Of a stretch of DNA of 64,000 nt, positions 59,978-64,000 are shown one piece after another. The first letter of the stretch is position 1, and the number at the start of each line of letters is the position of its first letter. Source of the stretch: M3007 sp044347755 (GTDB taxonomy: Bacteria; Bacteroidota; Bacteroidia; Chitinophagales; Saprospiraceae); the NCBI GenBank assembly GCA_044347755.1, contig JBIKUE010000001.1, forward strand, positions 62,001-126,000. The letters run 5' to 3'. The notes beneath the pieces were generated by a model. It saw only the letters and a program-made list of their open reading frames with translations, was not told where the DNA came from and ran no database searches. The translations under genes and the position numbers were made by a program.

Positions 59978-62900
59978 CTACAGTTCCACTTCTTTTCGGT
60001 TATCCTCCGGCACCCTGTCAATGAGCTTGTTGTAAGGGTCAATGCCTGCTTTTTCAGGCTTCCCTTTCACTTTGATCGTGATAGTGTGATCTCCGGCGGT
60101 CAGTTTGTGCTTTTTCAGATACAGTGGAACGGTCAGTTTTTTGCCATTTGCCTCCACTTTATCTGGTGCAAATACACCAATATCAATATAGTCATTCATG
60201 TTATTAGCATCAGTTTCAGCACCCTTTTCATCTGCATAGCGTTTGTTGGCTTTAACGGTTAGGGTGACTTCATACTCCTCGTTACCAATGGATTTTGCCT
60301 TCGCAGTGACCACCCGGTTCTCATACAAGGCCAATTTGTGCCAGCTGTCTTCCATGTAGTATTGCAGGGAATCAGGCACAACCTTTTGAATAAAGTCATA
60401 GAGGTCGTAGCTGCCGGCAAAAGGAGGATTTTCCTTCATGCCAAAACTGTCGCGGAACGCTTTTATAGAGCTATTCAAACGTTCTTCACCGATATAATCC
60501 TGCAGGCCATATAGAATGATACTGCCTTTTTGATACCACTGATAAGAACGATTGCAATTGATAAATACATTTTCCTTCTTGCTTTCACCCGCCCGCCCGC
60601 GCAGGTAACCATCCAGATCGTATTTAAGGAACTGCTGGACATTGTCTGGTCCATATTTCTGCTTGGCGATCATCAATGCGCTGTATTCAGCTAATGATTC
60701 GGAAACCAGATTGGAACCACGGGTAAAGTTTGGCACAACCTGGTGCCCCCACCATTGGTGAGCTAACTCGTGTGCAGTCACATAATATCCATAGTCGTAG
60801 TCATTCGGGTCGCTAAAATCTGCATACCATCCGAAATCTTCCGAATAAGGAATCGTGTTGGGAAACGATTGTGCAAAGGCCGCATACCTCGGGAATTCCA
60901 GGATTCGAACCTGTCTAAATTGGTAGGGACCAAAATTTTGATGGAAATAGCCAAGCCCGTCTTTGAGTGCCGCAACAAACCTATCGAGGTTATAATGATG
61001 CTCATGATGATAAAATATCTCAATATTCACATCTTCCCCGTTCGGTGAAGTCCATTTGTCGCGAAGTACTGAATACCGGCCGGAAACAACATTGAAGAAG
61101 TAGTCAATTTTGCTGTCCTGCTTGTAGTGGAAATAACGTCGCCCGTTTTCTGTCCACTCCCGTTGCAGATATCCAGGAGCTACAGCAATCTGGTCCGGAA
61201 TGGTGCTTACGATGCATTCAAAGTTGATTAAGTCTGCATCATCATTAAAGAGCATGGTTTTTTCACCATATGGATCGCGGTGGGGGGGCAAATCATCAGG
61301 TTTTTCTACTAAACCATATTTTTTGCGGTCCTCATCGCTTTCAAGTTCCCCATTGGGATCGTATCCAATACTGGGTATACCTGCACTGGTAAAGGTTCCG
61401 TTGTACAGGACCTCTCTGCGGTATCCGTTATTGACAAAACCGGGATTGGTCAGACTTGTTTTTATTTCCAGGGTTGCAGAGTCGCCAGGCATGAGCGGTT
61501 TGGGCAAGGCAAAAATTCGGTACCCCGCCGTGTCCTGCGCGCTGAACCAGCTCAGTACCGGATTAGGCAGCAGATCAAATTTTGATACACTAACCGGTTG
61601 TTGATCAATACTCAGGCTGAATTTCTGGCCGTCATTAGCCAGGATATGGAGCGAATCAATGCGTTGATCCGTTTTGTTCTTCACTTTGATTATTGCACGC
61701 ATTTCAAGTCGCCTTTCCTCCGGATGGACATCTGCATATAAAAACAGACTGGTTACTTTGGGCTGGGCAATGCGTTCGTATTTTTTATACCGTTTTTCAT
61801 AGTCTGCCTGCAGTTTTTTGCCCTCATCCGGTCCTCTATATTTATTTACCACGCTGACATTGTGGTAAATAAATCCACCGGAACCCAGCCATACAAGGGT
61901 AAGCGCCAACATACCCAACGAAAATTTGGTATTCCACCGCTGTTTAAGCGCCTGCCATCGCGTTTTGAAACGCTGCTCTGATCCTCTGGACCATAACAAG
62001 TATGCTATTAGCAATAAAATAAACCCAAATGCTGTCCAGTATAAATTGAACCAAAACAAAGGCTCTGCAAAATGGCCAAAGTCATTCATATCTGAAATCA
62101 AATATCCAGGCTTATAGCTGTAAAGTGCCAGGTTATAATTGAAATTCATGAAACTTTGCAATATGAACATGGCGATCCACACACCCAATCCCACGAAGTG
62201 ACCAATGAATTTATTATTGATCAGTGCATGTACAAAAAAGGCCAGAAGCGCCATTTGCAGATAATCCCAGAATGTGATCAGGTACAGGTCAATGAGATAA
62301 TAATGCAGTTTAATATGGAAGAATCCCCGTAATACCTGTACCGTCATTCCAACCATCATGGGAACAGTAGCCAGCATCAAACATATCCCAACTATGGCCA
62401 GGAATTTTGAACCTAACTGGACCCAGTTAGGGACTGGCAGGGTATCTCCGATGTTTGCAAATCGGGTTGCTTTGTCGCGATGGACTGTTTCACCCGTATA
62501 GAACATGATCAAAATGAATACGAACAAGCCGTAATTGTAGGTTTTGAACAACAGCATGTTCATGGTGACCGGAAGATCAGGGACACCATATTGCAGATTG
62601 CCGATCCAATCATCTAGAAACAGGAATATGACTGCGCCTAGCATTATCGCGATGAAGTAGGCATCCCGGATAATGTTGCTGAATTCCAGTTTCCCGAGGT
62701 TAAATAAGTTACTCCAGAGCGTTTTTTGGGTAAACTGTCGCAGGGAAAGGGGGAGCGCTATACGTTTTGGTACAGATGCTTTTTCATCCTTACGATCTTT
62801 TTTCCCACTGGGCCTGTCCGTAGCAAATTTTTGAAGACTGAAACGGGTGTAAACAACAATCAGCAGCAATAATCCGATACCCATCCAGATTAGTCTGTTC

Positions 62901-63625
62901 CACAATAGATTTCCTGTAAAAGGCAATAATTGAGTGTTTTGCTCGGCAGGTGTCAGGTATTTGGTAGCGTTGGTATATGTGTTGAGCGCAAAAGGATCTA
63001 ATAAGTCTACCAGATCTCTGTTTTCCAGATCCCGAACCAAAAAGTTAGAAAGCAGGTACAGTATAAAAAGCAAAATGGATGCTGAATATAGCACACGGTT
63101 GCTTCTGGTGAGGGCAACCAACCCAAAAAAGATGGCGCTAGTGAACAGAAGGCTGGGTAGAAATATGGTGAGGAATGGCCAGAAATAGAATTGGAATACA
63201 TTCGGCCCAAAGCGTTCAGGCTTTTCCCAGTCAAAGGCCGGTCCTAACCAGGTTCCTAAAACATAACCAATCAATGCACCGAGACTTATTCCCAACAATA
63301 TCAGGAAGGAACCCCAAAACCGGCCCCAATAATATGCACCCCTCGTTATGGGTGTGGCCAACATGTACTCTCTGGTTTGATGCTCGATATCGCGGTACAA
63401 AGGAACTCCCATTACAGCGGAGCTGATCAGTACACAATATATGCCCAAAATGGTCATGTACAAGCCAATGGTGGTCGGGGCATTGTAATATACTTTTTCG
63501 CTGATGCCGAGGCCTCCGTTGGCAATGATAAGTGCCGTTAGGGCCAGTAATACAGCAAAGTAAATATAGGTGGCAGGCCTGCGAAGCCTGTATTGGATTT
63601 CAAATGAAAAAACGGACCAAAACAT
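59978..63625 (-). CDS. ABC-2 type permease fused to an M1-family aminopeptidase domain
   Basis: The protein has 1215 residues. The first half (about 1-590) carries about 12 membrane segments in two ABC-2-type halves, with EHQTREYMLATPITRGAYYW after the second segment. A beta-rich region (about 620-830) leads into the M1 peptidase domain. The zinc site is HELAHQWWGHQ (HELAH at 952-956), with the third ligand probably E976 in SESLAEYSAL. That Glu is 19 residues after the second His, against 18 in classical M1 enzymes; my recollection is that this subfamily shares the longer spacing. The peptidase would lie outside the membrane. It is 11 bp after an ABC ATPase gene, its likely energy-coupling partner. 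Substrate unknown. Confidence 0.94.
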   Translation of the reverse strand: MFWSVFSFEIQYRLRRPATYIYFAVLLALTALIIANGGLGISEKVYYNAPTTIGLYMTILGIYCVLISSAVMGVPLYRDIEHQTREYMLATPITRGAYYWGRFWGSFLILLGISLGALIGYVLGTWLGPAFDWEKPERFGPNVFQFYFWPFLTIFLPSLLFTSAIFFGLVALTRSNRVLYSASILLFILYLLSNFLVRDLENRDLVDLLDPFALNTYTNATKYLTPAEQNTQLLPFTGNLLWNRLIWMGIGLLLLIVVYTRFSLQKFATDRPSGKKDRKDEKASVPKRIALPLSLRQFTQKTLWSNLFNLGKLEFSNIIRDAYFIAIMLGAVIFLFLDDWIGNLQYGVPDLPVTMNMLLFKTYNYGLFVFILIMFYTGETVHRDKATRFANIGDTLPVPNWVQLGSKFLAIVGICLMLATVPMMVGMTVQVLRGFFHIKLHYYLIDLYLITFWDYLQMALLAFFVHALINNKFIGHFVGLGVWIAMFILQSFMNFNYNLALYSYKPGYLISDMNDFGHFAEPLFWFNLYWTAFGFILLLIAYLLWSRGSEQRFKTRWQALKQRWNTKFSLGMLALTLVWLGSGGFIYHNVSVVNKYRGPDEGKKLQADYEKRYKKYERIAQPKVTSLFLYADVHPEERRLEMRAIIKVKNKTDQRIDSLHILANDGQKFSLSIDQQPVSVSKFDLLPNPVLSWFSAQDTAGYRIFALPKPLMPGDSATLEIKTSLTNPGFVNNGYRREVLYNGTFTSAGIPSIGYDPNGELESDEDRKKYGLVEKPDDLPPHRDPYGEKTMLFNDDADLINFECIVSTIPDQIAVAPGYLQREWTENGRRYFHYKQDSKIDYFFNVVSGRYSVLRDKWTSPNGEDVNIEIFYHHEHHYNLDRFVAALKDGLGYFHQNFGPYQFRQVRILEFPRYAAFAQSFPNTIPYSEDFGWYADFSDPNDYDYGYYVTAHELAHQWWGHQVVPNFTRGSNLVSESLAEYSALMIAKQKYGPDNVQQFLKYDLDGYLRGRAGESKKENVFINCNRSYQWYQKGSIILYGLQDYIGEERLNSSIKAFRDSFGMKENPPFAGSYDLYDFIQKVVPDSLQYYMEDSWHKLALYENRVVTAKAKSIGNEEYEVTLTVKANKRYADEKGAETDANNMNDYIDIGVFAPDKVEANGKKLTVPLYLKKHKLTAGDHTITIKVKGKPEKAGIDPYNKLIDRVPEDNRKEVEL

Positions 63626-63636
63626 AGGAATCAGGT

Positions 63637-64000
63637 TTATAGGGTGACGAGGTCCATTTTCTCAGAAATTGCACGGAAGTACACGTCTTCCAGGGTTGGC
63701 TTTACTGATGCAAAGCCATTGCCCGGATTTTCATCTGAAGCTACACGGATGTACAACATACCCTCGCTCAGGTTGGTGGCAATAACCCGATACTGCTCCC
63801 GATAGGCGTCCATCTCTTGTTTGGGGATAGATTTGGCCCAAACTTTACCATCCATCATATGAATGGCTTCATGGGGAGTGCCCACATACATCACCTCTCC
63901 TCCACAAATAATGGCGAATCGCTTGCAGAGGGTTTGGACATCCTCCACGATATGTGTACTGAGGATTACGATAGTGCTTTCTCCAATCTCACTTAACAAA
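63637..64000 (-). CDS. ABC transporter ATP-binding protein, C-terminal part (runs off the window)
   Basis: The open minus-strand frame continues past position 64000, and 121 codons are visible. It has the switch histidine of ABC ATPases (TIVILSTHIVEDV) followed by the ABC-2-type segment CKRFAIICGGEVMYVGTPHE. A C-terminal regulatory stretch ends EDVYFRAIS. Walker A and the signature motif lie outside. It ends 11 bp before the permease/M1 gene, so the two very probably form one transporter. Confidence 0.92.
   Translation of the reverse strand, partial: LLSEIGESTIVILSTHIVEDVQTLCKRFAIICGGEVMYVGTPHEAIHMMDGKVWAKSIPKQEMDAYREQYRVIATNLSEGMLYIRVASDENPGNGFASVKPTLEDVYFRAISEKMDLVTL

Overview
The window is a stretch of chromosome from a member of the Bacteroidota, most likely a free-living or sludge-type member of the Saprospiria/Chitinophagia (the class is an inference). 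Direct signs are a SusC/SusD pair, two secreted proteins with the gliding-motility-type C-terminal sorting domain of the type IX secretion system (T9SS), a PorP/SprF-like outer-membrane protein, a fused alpha/beta 2-oxoacid dehydrogenase E1, a CxxxY-type CcmE, BatB/BatC, and many promoters with the phylum-specific -7 element TAnnTTTG. I saw no tRNA, rRNA, CRISPR array, intact insertion sequence, integrase or prophage.

Layout. 1-4.5 kb: edge of a LETM1-like gene, clpB, truB and a small PspC protein. 4.5-7.5 kb: a secreted thioredoxin-like protein and a PorP/SprF protein. 7.6-12.8 kb: a plus-strand run of a GT-C-like membrane protein with TPRs, an effector-associated-domain (EAD11-like) membrane protein, CcmE and a lipid-linked-saccharide flippase. 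13-19.4 kb: a T9SS-secreted adhesin-like protein, a LysE exporter, batB-batC, a DUF2520 protein and hemE. 19.5-24.2 kb: dciA-like, photolyase, and a minus operon dapF / outer-membrane protein / degenerate nicotinate phosphoribosyltransferase-like protein. 24.3-30.7 kb: HtrA protease, then a minus operon of GH31 glucosidase, CsaA, LytS-type kinase and HldD. 31-36.5 kb: an ECF sigma factor with a membrane/beta-barrel partner, an RDD protein, a glucosaminidase with a probably inactive relative, and an OmpR-type regulator. 36.6-45.7 kb: glyA, a SurA-like isomerase, hpf, an aldehyde dehydrogenase, fused E1 and NadR. 46-50.6 kb: susC-susD. 50.9-64 kb: a Na/Ca exchanger, a giant T9SS-secreted repeat protein, an MFS carrier, an ABC permease fused to an M1 peptidase, and the end of its ATPase gene.

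Most genes are housekeeping or cell-surface functions. Envelope themes recur: T9SS substrates and machinery, outer-membrane transport, periplasmic quality control (HtrA, SurA-like, thioredoxin-like), peptidoglycan trimming and LPS heptose. The most unusual material is (1) short-period (7-9 nt) repeats and palindromes that sit on or beside stop codons and in one case encode the last residues of HemE, (2) four genes whose -7 box lies exactly 4 nt before the ATG, implying leaderless mRNAs, (3) the EAD11-like membrane protein, (4) the degenerate NAPRTase-like protein and the Glu-to-Gln glucosaminidase relative, and (5) an ECF sigma factor paired with a protein that joins an inner-membrane helix to a beta-barrel-like domain. 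No single segment looks like a clear-cut new defence or mobile system.
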